Both the position numbers and the translations under genes were made by a program. Below, one piece after another: positions 19,292 through 28,368 of a stretch of DNA of 64,000 bases (the stretch's first letter is position 1; every line of letters starts with the position of its first letter). The notes below the pieces were generated by a model. That model saw only the letters and a program-made list of their open reading frames with translations. It was not told the DNA's origin and ran no database searches. The DNA is from CAWEWH01 sp963812775 (GTDB lineage: Bacteria; Pseudomonadota; Alphaproteobacteria; Rhizobiales; Beijerinckiaceae), in contig CAWEWH010000007.1 of NCBI GenBank assembly GCA_963812775.1, positions 620,001-684,000 of the forward strand, read 5' to 3'.

Positions 19292-20485
19292 ATGCAGCTC
19301 ACCGGCCGTGCCTTGGTGGCCGCCATGTGCGTCGGCCAGGTGGGCAATCTCATCCCGCATGTGGTCGTGCCGGCCATCATGGCGCAGCACCTCATGGGTC
19401 CGTGGGGGCTCGGCGCCGCCGAGGCGGGCCTCATGGCGAGCAGCTATTCGCTCGGCTACATGGTGGCCGTCCCCGTTCTCACGACGCTCACCGACCGCAT
19501 CGATGCGCGGCTGATCCTGGCCGCCGGCTCGGCGCTCAGCGGTGCCGCCACCGTCGCGTTCGGACTGCTCGCCGAGGGCCTAGGGTCCGCCATGGCCCTG
19601 TGGGCGCTTGCCGGCATCGGCTTCGCCGGCGCCTATATGCCGGGCCTCAAGGCGCTCACCGACCGGCTGCCGCCAGGCGATGCCTCGCGCAGCGTCACTC
19701 TCTATACGTCGAGCTTCTCGCTCGGGGTGAGCCTGTCGTTTCTCCTCTCGCAGCTCATCGCCGACGCGTGGGGCTGGCGCGCCGCCTTCATCGTCACCGG
19801 GCTTACGCCGCTGGCGATGCTGGCGACGTGTGCGCTTCTCGCGCCGCGCGCGCCGCCCTCAACGAAGGCGCCGCTTCTCGACTTCCGTCCGGTGCTCAAG
19901 AACCGCCGGGCGATGGGGTTCATCCTTGGCTATGGCGCCCACTGCTTCGAGCTCAACGGCCTGCGTACATGGATCGTGGCGTTCTGGATCTTCGTCGCCA
20001 GCGTGCACGGCGCCGCGACCCCGCTGAGCCCCTTGGCCGCGAGCGTCATCGTGGCGCTTCTGGCGATGCCGGCCAGCATCCTCGGCAACGAGGCGGCGCT
20101 GCGCTTTCGGCGCGTGCGGGCACTCGTCTTCATCATGGTTGGCTCGGGACTCGTGGCGCTCGCCATCGGTTTCAACGCGGCGAGCACGCCCTGGCTCCTT
20201 GCCGGATTATTCGTCGTCTACGCGTTCACCGTCACGGGGGATTCCGGCGCGCTCACCTCCGGCATGGCGGCCGCCGCGGCGCCGCAATTTCGCGGCGCCA
20301 CGATGGCCCTGCATTCCGCCGTGGGCGTCGGCCTCTCGGCCGTTGCCGGCTGGGCGGTGGGCGTTGCCATCGATGTGGGCGGCGGCCCCACGAGCGCCAC
20401 CGGCTGGACCATGGGGTTTGCCCTGTTGGCGGTCGGCGTGCTCATGGGTCCGCTCGCGCTGCTTTGGGCGCGCGAGAGGCGATAG
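19292..20485 (+). CDS. MFS transporter
   Basis: 397 residues, 12 predicted helices. The intracellular loop between helices 2 and 3 reads TTLTDRIDARLILAAGS, a relaxed MFS A-motif, and the GWRAAFIVTGL segment after helix 6 is typical of AraJ/CynX-like carriers. Substrate unknown. The start ATG at 19292 has only a weak ribosome-binding site. It converges on the dioxygenase gene. Confidence 0.82.
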   Translation: MQLTGRALVAAMCVGQVGNLIPHVVVPAIMAQHLMGPWGLGAAEAGLMASSYSLGYMVAVPVLTTLTDRIDARLILAAGSALSGAATVAFGLLAEGLGSAMALWALAGIGFAGAYMPGLKALTDRLPPGDASRSVTLYTSSFSLGVSLSFLLSQLIADAWGWRAAFIVTGLTPLAMLATCALLAPRAPPSTKAPLLDFRPVLKNRRAMGFILGYGAHCFELNGLRTWIVAFWIFVASVHGAATPLSPLAASVIVALLAMPASILGNEAALRFRRVRALVFIMVGSGLVALAIGFNAASTPWLLAGLFVVYAFTVTGDSGALTSGMAAAAAPQFRGATMALHSAVGVGLSAVAGWAVGVAIDVGGGPTSATGWTMGFALLAVGVLMGPLALLWARERR

Positions 20486-20520
20486 CGCTGGGCTTCAGCA
20501 TCCAGCGACGGACAGTCTCT

Positions 20521-21520
20521 TTATTGCTGCCGCTTCATGTCCTCCCACCAAGCGCAGGAACTGACGCCGGTGTGGTAGTTGCCGTCGGCGACTTGGACGG
20601 GTTGGCGCAGACCCTCGCGCGCCGCCTGCGTCCGGAAGGCGCGCGCCTCGGCGAGCTGCTCGGCCGGCAGCCAGGCGCGCTCGTGGCCCCAGAGTGAGGG
20701 GCCGTGGCGCATCTCGTGCGGCTGCCACGTCGCCGGGTCGATGGAGCGGCCGCCCCAGCCGTATTCGATCATGAACTCGCTCGGGCTCTTGGCGTAGAAC
20801 GACATCATGAAATCGTTGGTGTGGCGGCCGAGCGAGGTGCCGATGCGCCCGGGCTCGGCGAAGCGCCAGGTCATAGCCCTGGCCGACATCGTCGAGATTG
20901 AGAAGCTCCATCATCACGTGATGGATGCCGCTCCGCCCCGTCTCGATCATGGCGAGCGAATGGTGCCGGGAATTGACGTGGAAGAAGCAGGCCCGGAACG
21001 GCGTCTCGCAATAGTCGCTCAAGCGGAAGCCGAGCACGTCCTCGTAGAACCATCTCAGATCCTCGATGCGCGGCACATGCAGGACCACGTGCCCCATGCC
21101 GAGCGCGCCGGTGCGGAAGCCGGAGATCGGCCGGCCCGACTTGAACGGCGTCGAGGCCTGCTCGGGGCCGCAGAACGCCTCGAGGCAATTGCCGGCCGGG
21201 TCGGCGAAGCGGATCGCGGCTGTCACAGCCCGCATGGCGAGTGCATCGGCCGGCACGCGCACGGCGTCGATCTTGGCGGCGTCGAGCCGGCCCGCGAGCG
21301 CGTCGAGGGCGGCTGTGTCATCGACCTCCCAGCCAAATGTGTGCGCCGCGTCGGCCTCGCTCGAGACGATGATGCGCTGCTTGCGGTCGTCCATGCGGAA
21401 TTTCAGCATGCCGGCCGTGCGCTCGACGAGTTCGAGGCCCAGGAACTGCGGGCCATAGGTCGCCCAATCGTCGAGCTTGTCGGACCGGATGCCGACATAT
21501 CCAAGCGCGTTCAGCGGCAT
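20521..21520 (-). pseudogene. extradiol ring-cleavage dioxygenase (VOC/BphC-type), frameshifted
   Basis: The first 215 residues (MPLNALGYVGIRSDKLDDW...) and the last 100 (EPGRIGTSLGRHTNDFMMS...) form one type I extradiol dioxygenase split between two frames. The join is near 20860, where CTTCGCCGAG reads as CTTGCCGAG if one base is removed. The metal ligands are preserved: His in MGHVVLHV, His in SGIHHVMMEL and Glu in FMIEYGWGG. The family cleaves catechol-type rings meta to the hydroxyls. No other ring-degradation gene is near. One base insertion or a sequencing error is the likely cause. Confidence 0.75.
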
Positions 21521-21642
21521 GCTGGCCTCCTTCGGGGTTGCCCGAAGCTAACGCAGAATTCCGAAGAGTTGCAGAGCCTCAGGGAAGGTCACGCGCAAAA
21601 AGTTGGTGCGCCGCGCTGCCGTGCCGAAGCTTGTGCTGCGGG

Positions 21643-21993
21643 CTATTTTGTCAGCGGCCACTTGGCGGCTGGTATCAGCCATTGCACCTCGGGCGCGAGC
21701 TTGCGCCAGCGCTCCTCGAAGGCGTCGATCGCGATGGTGCCGGTGATCTCGACCGAGACCGGCCGCAGCTTCGGGGCGGTGACAGGGGCGGTGACAGGGG
21801 CAATGACACGGGCGGGCCAACGCAACAGCGACTTGGACATCATGGGCCGCCCGGCATACCAGCACTTGCGGCCGTCGATGATGCGGTAGGACCAATATTC
21901 GCCGCGTTTCGATGGGAGGTCGGCTCGGCAGTCGATCGCGTGGGCGTTCGAGGTCAGGAAGACGGCGATCATGATGATACCGACTTGACTCAT
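21643..21993 (-). CDS. small secreted hypothetical protein
   Basis: 116 residues. The signal peptide MSQVGIIMIAVFLTSNAHA is followed by a WSYRIIDGRKCWYAGRPMMSKSLLRW segment that recurs in short exported proteins of Bradyrhizobium-like bacteria. A threefold VTAP-like repeat follows, encoded by near-identical 12-base units around 21775-21815. Two cysteines could pair. Function unknown. Confidence 0.65.
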   Translation of the reverse strand: MSQVGIIMIAVFLTSNAHAIDCRADLPSKRGEYWSYRIIDGRKCWYAGRPMMSKSLLRWPARVIAPVTAPVTAPKLRPVSVEITGTIAIDAFEERWRKLAPEVQWLIPAAKWPLTK

Positions 21994-22216
21994 GTCGGTT
22001 CTCCTACTCTTGACGCCGCCAGGTTACCGAAGAGCGGGAAAATTCGCCGAAGATGTGACCGCCGTCGGGCTTTTGTTGGCAACTCCCTGTGGATTTACGG
22101 TTTGTTTCTGACAGAAGTCCGTATGTTGAGCGCATTCTCACGATGCGTGCAGAAGGGCGTGGTCACGCGGACGCGCGCCCGCCACCCGGTGTGGGACGCC
22201 GCCGCTCCGTTGTCCG

Positions 22217-23560
22217 TCACCCGACAATGGCGTCGTACACCACTTTGATGTTCAGGGTGACGATGATCAGCGCCACGACGGCCGCAATGGCGGTGAGCCA
22301 GCGCGGCGCGACAAGCGGCCCCATCTTGGGCCTGTCCCCCGTCAGCATGATGAGCGGGATGACGGCGAAGGGGAGTTGCAGGCCGAGGATCACCTGGCTG
22401 AGGATGAGGAGCTTTGCGGTGCCGCTCTCGCCATACGCGATGGTGACGATGGCGGCCGGCACGATGGCGATGGCGCGCGTGATGAGCCGGCGCGCCCATG
22501 GCGGCATCTTCAGATCGAGGAAGCCCTCCATGACGATCTGACCCGCCATGGTGGCGGTCACCGTCGAGTTGAGCCCGCAGCACAGGAGCGCGATGGCAAA
22601 GAGGCTCGGCGCCAAGGCCGAGCCGAGCAGCGGCGCCAGCAGCGAATGCGCTTTTTCCAGTTCCTCGACGCCGGTATTGCCCGATTTGTGAAAGCTCGCC
22701 GCCGCCAGGATGAGGATCGAGGCGTTGATGGTCAGCGCGAACATCAGCGCGATGGTGGAATCGATGGTGGCGTAGCGCACCGCCTCGCGCTTCTCGGTGA
22801 GCGTCTCGCCGTAGGCGCGCGTCTGCACGATGCCGGAATGCAGGTAGAGATTGTGCGGCATCACCGTGGCGCCGATGATGCCGAGCGCCAGATAGAGCAT
22901 GTCCGGGTTGGTGAAGAGGTTGGTGGTTGGCGCGAAGCCGCGGATCACCTGGCCCCAATCGGGGTCGGCCATGGCGATCTGCACCAGGAAGCACACGGCG
23001 ATGACGCCGAGCAGCGTGATGATCAGCACCTCGATCCAACGGAAGCCCTTGTTCTGCAGATAGAGGATGATGAACACGTCGGCCGCCGTGATGATGACGC
23101 CGATCTCGAGCGGGATGCCAAACAGGAGATTGAGCCCGATCGCCGTGCCGATCACCTCGGCGAGGTCGGTGGCGCAGATGGCCACCTCGGCGAGCAGCCA
23201 CAGCGGATAGGAGACGGTGCGCGGAAAGGCGTCGCGGCAGGCCTGGGCCAGGTCGCGGCCGGTGGCCACCGCCAGCCGCGCGCACAGCGACTGCAGGATG
23301 ATGGCCATGATGTTGGAGAGCAGCGCGATGAACAGGAGCGCGTAGCCGAACTTCGAGCCGCCGGCGAGGGACGTGGCCCAGTTGCCCGGGTCCATGTAGC
23401 CGACCGCCACCAGGTAGCCGGGGCCCAGGAAGGCGGCGGCCTTGCGGAACGAGGAGCCGCTGACGGCGATGGAGCGGTGCACCTCCGACAGCGAGGCCCG
23501 GCCGCGCTCGCGGCGCCAGGCCGTGGGCGCAGGCTTCAGCGCGTCCGTGGTGGCGTCCAT
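22217..23560 (-). CDS. mntH: Nramp-type manganese transporter MntH
   Basis: 447 residues from the ATG at 23560. Nramp signatures are intact: GYMDPGNWAT in helix 1 (Asp and Asn metal ligands), and MPHNLYLHS in helix 6 (the Met ligand of the A/MPHN motif). It imports Mn2+ with protons across the inner membrane. The start was placed after the Mur-like dyad at 23580-23594; upstream in-frame ATGs would put that operator inside the gene. Confidence 0.93.
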   Translation of the reverse strand: MDATTDALKPAPTAWRRERGRASLSEVHRSIAVSGSSFRKAAAFLGPGYLVAVGYMDPGNWATSLAGGSKFGYALLFIALLSNIMAIILQSLCARLAVATGRDLAQACRDAFPRTVSYPLWLLAEVAICATDLAEVIGTAIGLNLLFGIPLEIGVIITAADVFIILYLQNKGFRWIEVLIITLLGVIAVCFLVQIAMADPDWGQVIRGFAPTTNLFTNPDMLYLALGIIGATVMPHNLYLHSGIVQTRAYGETLTEKREAVRYATIDSTIALMFALTINASILILAAASFHKSGNTGVEELEKAHSLLAPLLGSALAPSLFAIALLCCGLNSTVTATMAGQIVMEGFLDLKMPPWARRLITRAIAIVPAAIVTIAYGESGTAKLLILSQVILGLQLPFAVIPLIMLTGDRPKMGPLVAPRWLTAIAAVVALIIVTLNIKVVYDAIVG

Positions 23561-23579
23561 CGCGGGCTCCAGCTGTAAA

Positions 23580-23594
23580 TGCAAATCATTTGCA
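23580..23594 (-). promoter_or_regulatory. Mur (Fur-family manganese regulator) box before mntH
   Basis: A perfect 7-1-7 dyad, TGCAAAT-C-ATTTGCA, 20 bases upstream of the mntH start. In rhizobia the Fur-family protein Mur represses mntH or sitABCD through TGCAAAT-type dyads in manganese-replete cells, so Mn repression is the likely control here. Confidence 0.75.
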
Positions 23595-23964
23595 ACTAGA
23601 GTAGGCCATGCCGCCCCCGAATGCAAGGTCGGTGTTGCAGATGGGTTCGGTGAGTCAGGGTCCAACGGACTTTTACGGTTGCAGTAACGCATCGTTGTTG
23701 CTTTCCCGCAACATTGAGAAATGAACATGGAGTTGCCGTCGTCGCGGCGAGGCCCCGCCGCGAAGCCGCCATAAACCGCGGCCACGAACAGCTACCTGCC
23801 AGGGCCTAAGACCCACAAGGGCTTGCGCTGGTTGGCGTCGAGGGGGGCTGGTCGGCGTTCCGGGTGCGTCAGCGCAATCCGGGAGCAGCAAGCTCCCTTG
23901 CGTGCCGTCAATCACACCGGCAGGAAAGTTCGCCAGTCCAGGATGGGCTGGCGGGGGAAATGTC

Positions 23965-25695
23965 ATGGACGCGCGCACCTTCGAGAAGAAGCGACTGCCG
24001 AGCCGGCATGTCACCGAAGGTCCCGAACGCGCCCCCCACCGGTCCTACTATTACGCGATGGGTCTCACGACCCAGCAGATCCACCAGCCCTTCGTCGGTG
24101 TGGCGAGCTGCTGGAACGAGGCGGCGCCGTGCAACATCGCCCTCATGCGCCAGGCTCAGGCGGTCAAGAAGGGGGTGGCCGCCGCCGGCGGCACGCCACG
24201 GGAATTCTGCACCATCACGGTGACCGACGGCCTCGCCATGGGCCACCAGGGCATGAAGGCCTCCCTGGTGTCGCGCGAGGTCATCGCCGACTCGGTCGAG
24301 CTCACCATCCGCGGCCATGCCTATGACGCGCTCGTCGGCCTCGCCGGCTGCGACAAGTCGCTGCCCGGCATGATGATGGCCATGTGCCGGCTCAACGTGC
24401 CGGCCATCTTCATCTATGGCGGCTCCATCCTGCCCGGCAATTTCCGCGGCCAGCCGGTCACCGTCCAGGACATGTTCGAGGCGGTCGGCAAGCACTCGGT
24501 CGGCGACATGTCGGACGCCGACCTCGACGAGATCGAGCAGGTGGCCTGTCCGTCGGCGGGAGCCTGCGGAGCGCAGTTTACCGCCAACACGATGGCGACC
24601 GTCTCGGAGGCCATTGGGCTCGCGCTGCCTTATTCGGCCGGCGCCCCGGCGCCCTACGAGGTCCGCGATCGTTTCTGCACCGCCTCCGGCGAGATGATCA
24701 TGGATCTCATCGCCCGCAACATTCGCCCGCGCGACATCGTCACCAGGAAGGCGCTCGAGAACGCCGCCACCGTGGTGGCGGCTTCCGGCGGCTCGACCAA
24801 TGCCGGCCTCCACCTGCCGGCCATCGCGCACGAATGCGGCATCAAGTTCGACCTGTTCGACGTGGCCGAGATCTTCAAGCGCACTCCCTACATCGCCGAC
24901 CTCAAGCCGGGCGGCCGCTACGTCGCCAAGGACATGTTCGAGGCAGGCGGCATCCCGCTCCTGATGAAGACACTCCTCGACCACGGCTTCCTGCACGGCG
25001 ACTGCCTCACCGTTACCGGCCGCAGCATCGCCGAGAACCTCGCCAAGGTGGCCTGGAATCCCAAGCAGGACGTGGTGCGCCCCGCCAACAAGCCGATCAC
25101 CGCTACCGGCGGCGTCGTGGGGCTTAAGGGCAATCTCGCGCCCGACGGCGCCATCGTGAAGGTGGCCGGCATGTCGGCTGAGGCGCAGGTGTTCTCCGGC
25201 CCGGCGCGCTGCTTCGACAACGAGGAAGCCTGCTTCCAGGCGGTGAAGACCCGCAAATACAAGGAGGGCGACGTCCTCGTCATCCGCTACGAGGGACCGC
25301 GCGGCGGTCCCGGCATGCGCGAGATGCTGTCGACGACGGCGGCGCTGACCGGCCAGGGCATGGGCGGCAAGGTGGCGCTCATCACCGACGGGCGCTTCTC
25401 GGGCGCCACGCGCGGCTTCTGCGTCGGCCATGTGGGCCCCGAGGCCGCGACCGGCGGCCCCATCGCGCTCATCAGGGACGGCGACATTATCGACATCGAC
25501 GCCATCAAGGGGACGCTTTCGGTGCGTCTCTCCGATGACGAACTCAAGACGCGCCGCGCCGGCTGGAAGCCGCGCGAGACCGACTATGGCTCAGGCGCCA
25601 TCTGGAAATATGCGCAATCGGTGGGCATCGCCAAGGACGGCGCCGTCACCCATCCGGGCGCCTTTGGTGAAAAGCAGGTCTATGCGGACATTTAG
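23965..25695 (+). CDS. ilvD: dihydroxy-acid dehydratase
   Basis: 576 residues. Fe-S ligating cysteines are in SCWNEAAPC, LAGCDKSLPGM and CPSAGACGAQFTANTM, and the C-terminal GRFSGATRGFCVGHVGPEA motif is intact. It dehydrates dihydroxyisovalerate and dihydroxymethylvalerate in valine and isoleucine synthesis. Start 23965 follows GGGGGAA. Family members with sugar-acid substrates exist, but the motif set and N-terminus fit IlvD. The exoR-like gene overlaps its last 14 bases. Confidence 0.93.
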   Translation: MDARTFEKKRLPSRHVTEGPERAPHRSYYYAMGLTTQQIHQPFVGVASCWNEAAPCNIALMRQAQAVKKGVAAAGGTPREFCTITVTDGLAMGHQGMKASLVSREVIADSVELTIRGHAYDALVGLAGCDKSLPGMMMAMCRLNVPAIFIYGGSILPGNFRGQPVTVQDMFEAVGKHSVGDMSDADLDEIEQVACPSAGACGAQFTANTMATVSEAIGLALPYSAGAPAPYEVRDRFCTASGEMIMDLIARNIRPRDIVTRKALENAATVVAASGGSTNAGLHLPAIAHECGIKFDLFDVAEIFKRTPYIADLKPGGRYVAKDMFEAGGIPLLMKTLLDHGFLHGDCLTVTGRSIAENLAKVAWNPKQDVVRPANKPITATGGVVGLKGNLAPDGAIVKVAGMSAEAQVFSGPARCFDNEEACFQAVKTRKYKEGDVLVIRYEGPRGGPGMREMLSTTAALTGQGMGGKVALITDGRFSGATRGFCVGHVGPEAATGGPIALIRDGDIIDIDAIKGTLSVRLSDDELKTRRAGWKPRETDYGSGAIWKYAQSVGIAKDGAVTHPGAFGEKQVYADI

Positions 25696-26563
25696 CGCCC
25701 TTGCTTTCGCCCTTGCACTGATCGGGGCCGCGCCGCTGATCGGCGCCGCGCCGGCGCTGGCGCTCGACCCCGTCAGGCCGTCGCCCGAGAAGGCGGCGCC
25801 CATCATCATGCCGCTGGCGCCGCTCGGCAACTTCAAGTCCGAGGCGGACGCCTTTCGGCGCGGCATCCAGACCTACAACCAGGGCGACAAGGCCGGCGCC
25901 GTGAGTGCCCTCGAATACGCCGCCACCAAGGGCCATCCCCTGGCGCTGTGGAAGCTCGGCCGCATGTATGCGGACGGCGACGGCGTGACGGCCGACGACC
26001 TCAAGGCCTTCGAATACTTCTCCAGGATCGCCGACAACCACGCCGACGAGGCGCCGGACGGTCCCAACGCGCGCTTCGTGGCGAGCGCCTTCGTGGCGCT
26101 CGGCGGCTATTTCCTCGAAGGCATTGCCAACAGCTACGTGAAGCCCAATCCAAGTCGCGCTCACGAGATGCTGCAATACGCCGCCACCTACTACGGTGAC
26201 GCCGACGCCCAGTATGGTTTGGCGCGCCTCTATTTCGACGGCAAGGTCGGCTCGAAGGATCCGCGTCAGGCGGCGCGCTGGCTCAACCTCGCGGCCGAGA
26301 AGGGCCACGCGCCCTCGCAGGCGCTGCTCGGACATATCCTGGTCACCGGCCAGGGCGTGCCGCGCCAAGTGGCTCTGGGCCTGATGTGGCTGAAGCTGGC
26401 CAAGCAGTCGGCGCGGGGCAAGAAGGACACCTGGATCGTCGAGCTGCACGACAAATCTTTTGAGTCGGCGAGCGAGAATGACCGCGGCGCGGCCGACATC
26501 TTCCTCGAGCAGCACGCCCGCGGCCAGGACGCCACGACACGGGCGAGGGCCGCCGGCCGCTAA
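25682..26563 (+). CDS. ExoR-like periplasmic Sel1-repeat protein
   Basis: 293 residues. A signal peptide (about 1-27, ending ALA) is followed by Sel1 repeats: GDKAGAVSALEYAATKGHPLALWKLGRMYADGDGV, AHEMLQYAATYYGDADAQYGLARLYFDGKVGS, and ARWLNLAAEKGHAPSQALLGHILVTGQGV. The repeat order and the FVASAFVALGGYFLEGIANSYVK insert parallel ExoR, the periplasmic inhibitor of the ExoS/ChvI two-component system that governs succinoglycan and motility in Sinorhizobium and Agrobacterium. Orthology is inferred from layout. It starts inside ilvD, so translation is probably coupled. Confidence 0.75.
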   Translation: MRTFSALAFALALIGAAPLIGAAPALALDPVRPSPEKAAPIIMPLAPLGNFKSEADAFRRGIQTYNQGDKAGAVSALEYAATKGHPLALWKLGRMYADGDGVTADDLKAFEYFSRIADNHADEAPDGPNARFVASAFVALGGYFLEGIANSYVKPNPSRAHEMLQYAATYYGDADAQYGLARLYFDGKVGSKDPRQAARWLNLAAEKGHAPSQALLGHILVTGQGVPRQVALGLMWLKLAKQSARGKKDTWIVELHDKSFESASENDRGAADIFLEQHARGQDATTRARAAGR

Positions 26564-26574
26564 GCGCCTGCCGA

Positions 26575-26610
26575 GGCCCGCGACGGGCCGCTGGCCCGCG
26601 ACGGGCCGCT
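26575..26610. repeat. 18-bp perfect tandem duplication
   Basis: Two identical copies of GGCCCGCGACGGGCCGCT (26575-26592, 26593-26610), each containing an internal palindrome GGCCCG..CGGGCC. It begins 12 bases after the exoR-like stop and abuts the operator of the MerR gene. Confidence 0.8.
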
Positions 26611-26631
26611 TGACTTTGACGTCACGTCAAG
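26609..26631 (+). promoter_or_regulatory. MerR-type operator dyad
   Basis: CTTGAC-N11-GTCAAG with an inner TGACGTCA palindrome, 43 bases upstream of the MerR gene's ATG. TTGACT inside it may serve as the -35 box, which fits MerR-family autoregulation; no good -10 hexamer is visible. Confidence 0.5.
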
Positions 26632-26673
26632 CCCGACAGTGCCTGGCATCGGATCGGCCGGAGCCCACGTGTC

Positions 26674-27513
26674 ATGTTCAGGATCGGCGAATTCTCAAGG
26701 ATCGCGCGCGTCTCAGGGCGCCTCCTGCGCTACTACGACAGCATCGGCCTGTTCGGCCCCCAGCACACCGACCCCGCAACCGGCTATCGCTACTACACGG
26801 CCGCCCAGCTCGGCCTCTTGAACCGCATCCTGGCTTTGAAGGATCTCGGCCTCACGCTCGACCAGATCGCACGGCTGGTGAGCGAGCGCGTCTCCACGCA
26901 GGAGATCCGCGGCATGCTCACGCTGAAGAAGACGGAACTGGAGCGGGCGCTGAGCGAGGACGCCTCGCGCCTGCGCCATATCGAATCGCGGCTCAGGCAG
27001 ATCGACGAGGACGGCGCGCTCAAAGACTACGATGTCGTCGTCAAATCGGCCGAGGCGCAATCCTATCTATCGCTGCGCGAGACCTTCCCCTCAATGAACG
27101 AGCGTAGCCGGTCGGCTCATGGAGGTGGCGCGTGCCGTCACCCGCAGGTGCCGGCGGGGGCGCGCGACGCCCTGGTGGTCGTGGCGCATTCCGATTTCGA
27201 GGATGACAGTCTCGATCTCGAGATCGGCGTCGGCCTCACGCGCGGGGTGCGCAAGGCGGTCGCGCCTTCCCGATGGCCGCAAGCTGATGCTGGGCGAGCT
27301 GCCCGGCGTCGACAAGCTCGCGACCATTGTGCGCGGTGCCAAGAACTACAACTACGACAGCCACCTCGCATTCGGGGCGCTCGGCGTGTGGATGGAAGCC
27401 AACGGCTACCAGATCAGCGGCCCGAGCCGCGAGGTGTTCCTCGACATGCCGCTGTCTGGTCCCGAGCGGGCGCGGTCATCGAGATCCAATTCCCGGTGAC
27501 CGACGCGAGCTGA
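26674..27513 (+). pseudogene. MerR-family regulator with effector-binding domain, multiple frameshifts
   Basis: The N-terminal 140 residues are intact: FRIGEFSRIARVSGRLLRYYDSIGLF (MerR helix-turn-helix), GYRYYTAAQLGLLNRILALKDLG and a coiled coil. The C-terminal GyrI-like effector domain can be followed to ...VIEIQFPVTDAS only by switching frame at about 27103, 27143, 27265 and 27470 (alternately +1 and -1). Blocks such as AHSDFEDDSLDLEIGVG, LPDGRKLMLGELPGVDK and AFGALGVWMEANGYQI are well conserved. No stop codon arises by substitution. This looks like indel errors in a BmrR/TipA-like drug-sensing regulator, or very recent decay. Confidence 0.7.
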
Positions 27514-27619
27514 CGCGCGCTGCGCGCCGCCTGCCGCGCAGCACCCGATGCCTGAACGCGGCCGGTCGTGCCGCGAACGGCGACGGCTTGCCTTTACTCA
27601 GCAATCAAGGAGAACAGCG

Positions 27620-28302
27620 ATGCTGAAAATCTACGGCGTGCCCATCTCGGTCCACACGCGCAAGGCGATCGTCGCCGCACACGAAAAGAGATCCCCTACG
27701 AGAACGAGCCGGTGATCCCCTTCCACCGCCGCCGGGCTGGGACGAGCTCAGCCCCACCGGCAAGATCCCGGTCGGCCGCGACGGCGATCTCGTCTGCGCG
27801 ATCAGCTCGGTGATCTGCGCCTATCTGGAACGGACCCATCCTGCGCCGCCGCTCTATCCAGCGACAACCGCGACTATGCGCAGGCATTGTGGTTCGAGGA
27901 ATATGCCGACGGCACGATCTTCCGCGACGTGATGCACGGTCTGTTTTTCCAGAAGATGATCCGCCCCAACATCCTGAAGCAGCAGACCGACACGGGCGGT
28001 GGTCGATGCCATTCTGAATGGCGCCCTGCCAAAGATGTTCGGCTATCTGGACGCGGCGCGAGGCCGGCATTATCTGGCCGGGGCGCGTTCAGCATCGCCG
28101 ACATCGCGCTCGATGTCGAATCTCATCAACTTCCACTATCTCGGCTTCAGCCTGGATCGACGCCGTTTTCCCAAGGCTCGCATCCTATTTCGACGAGCAT
28201 CTGAAACGGCCATCCATCGTGACGGCGCTGGCCGCCGAGCAGCCGATGGCGGACGGCATGGGGCTCGACGGCGGATTCGTCGCCAATCGACTCGCGGCCT
28301 AA
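27620..28302 (+). pseudogene. glutathione S-transferase family protein, multiple frameshifts
   Basis: AAGGAG leads to an ATG and MLKIYGVPISVHTRKAIVAAHEK, the thioredoxin-fold start of a GST. Further blocks lie in alternating frames: PYENEPVIPF, SPTGKIPVGRDGDLV, VICAYLERTHPAPP, ALWFEEYADGTIFRDVMHGL, AILNGALPKMFGYLDAA, and FDEHLKRPSIVTALAAEQPM before the stop at 28302. At least six single-base indels between about 27685 and 28160 are needed to join them. It follows the MerR gene closely, so the pair may be a regulator with a detoxification target. Confidence 0.65.
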
Positions 28303-28368
28303 GGGTATAGGCCCGGAGCAAAGACGCGGGCCCGGCGTTAGCGGACAGGATGGTTCGCGAGGCCGCCG

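Noticed and set aside
21775..21815. Short direct repeats as a CRISPR array
   Set aside because: 12-base units are contiguous, in frame and encode VTAP repeats in a secreted protein; there are no spacers.
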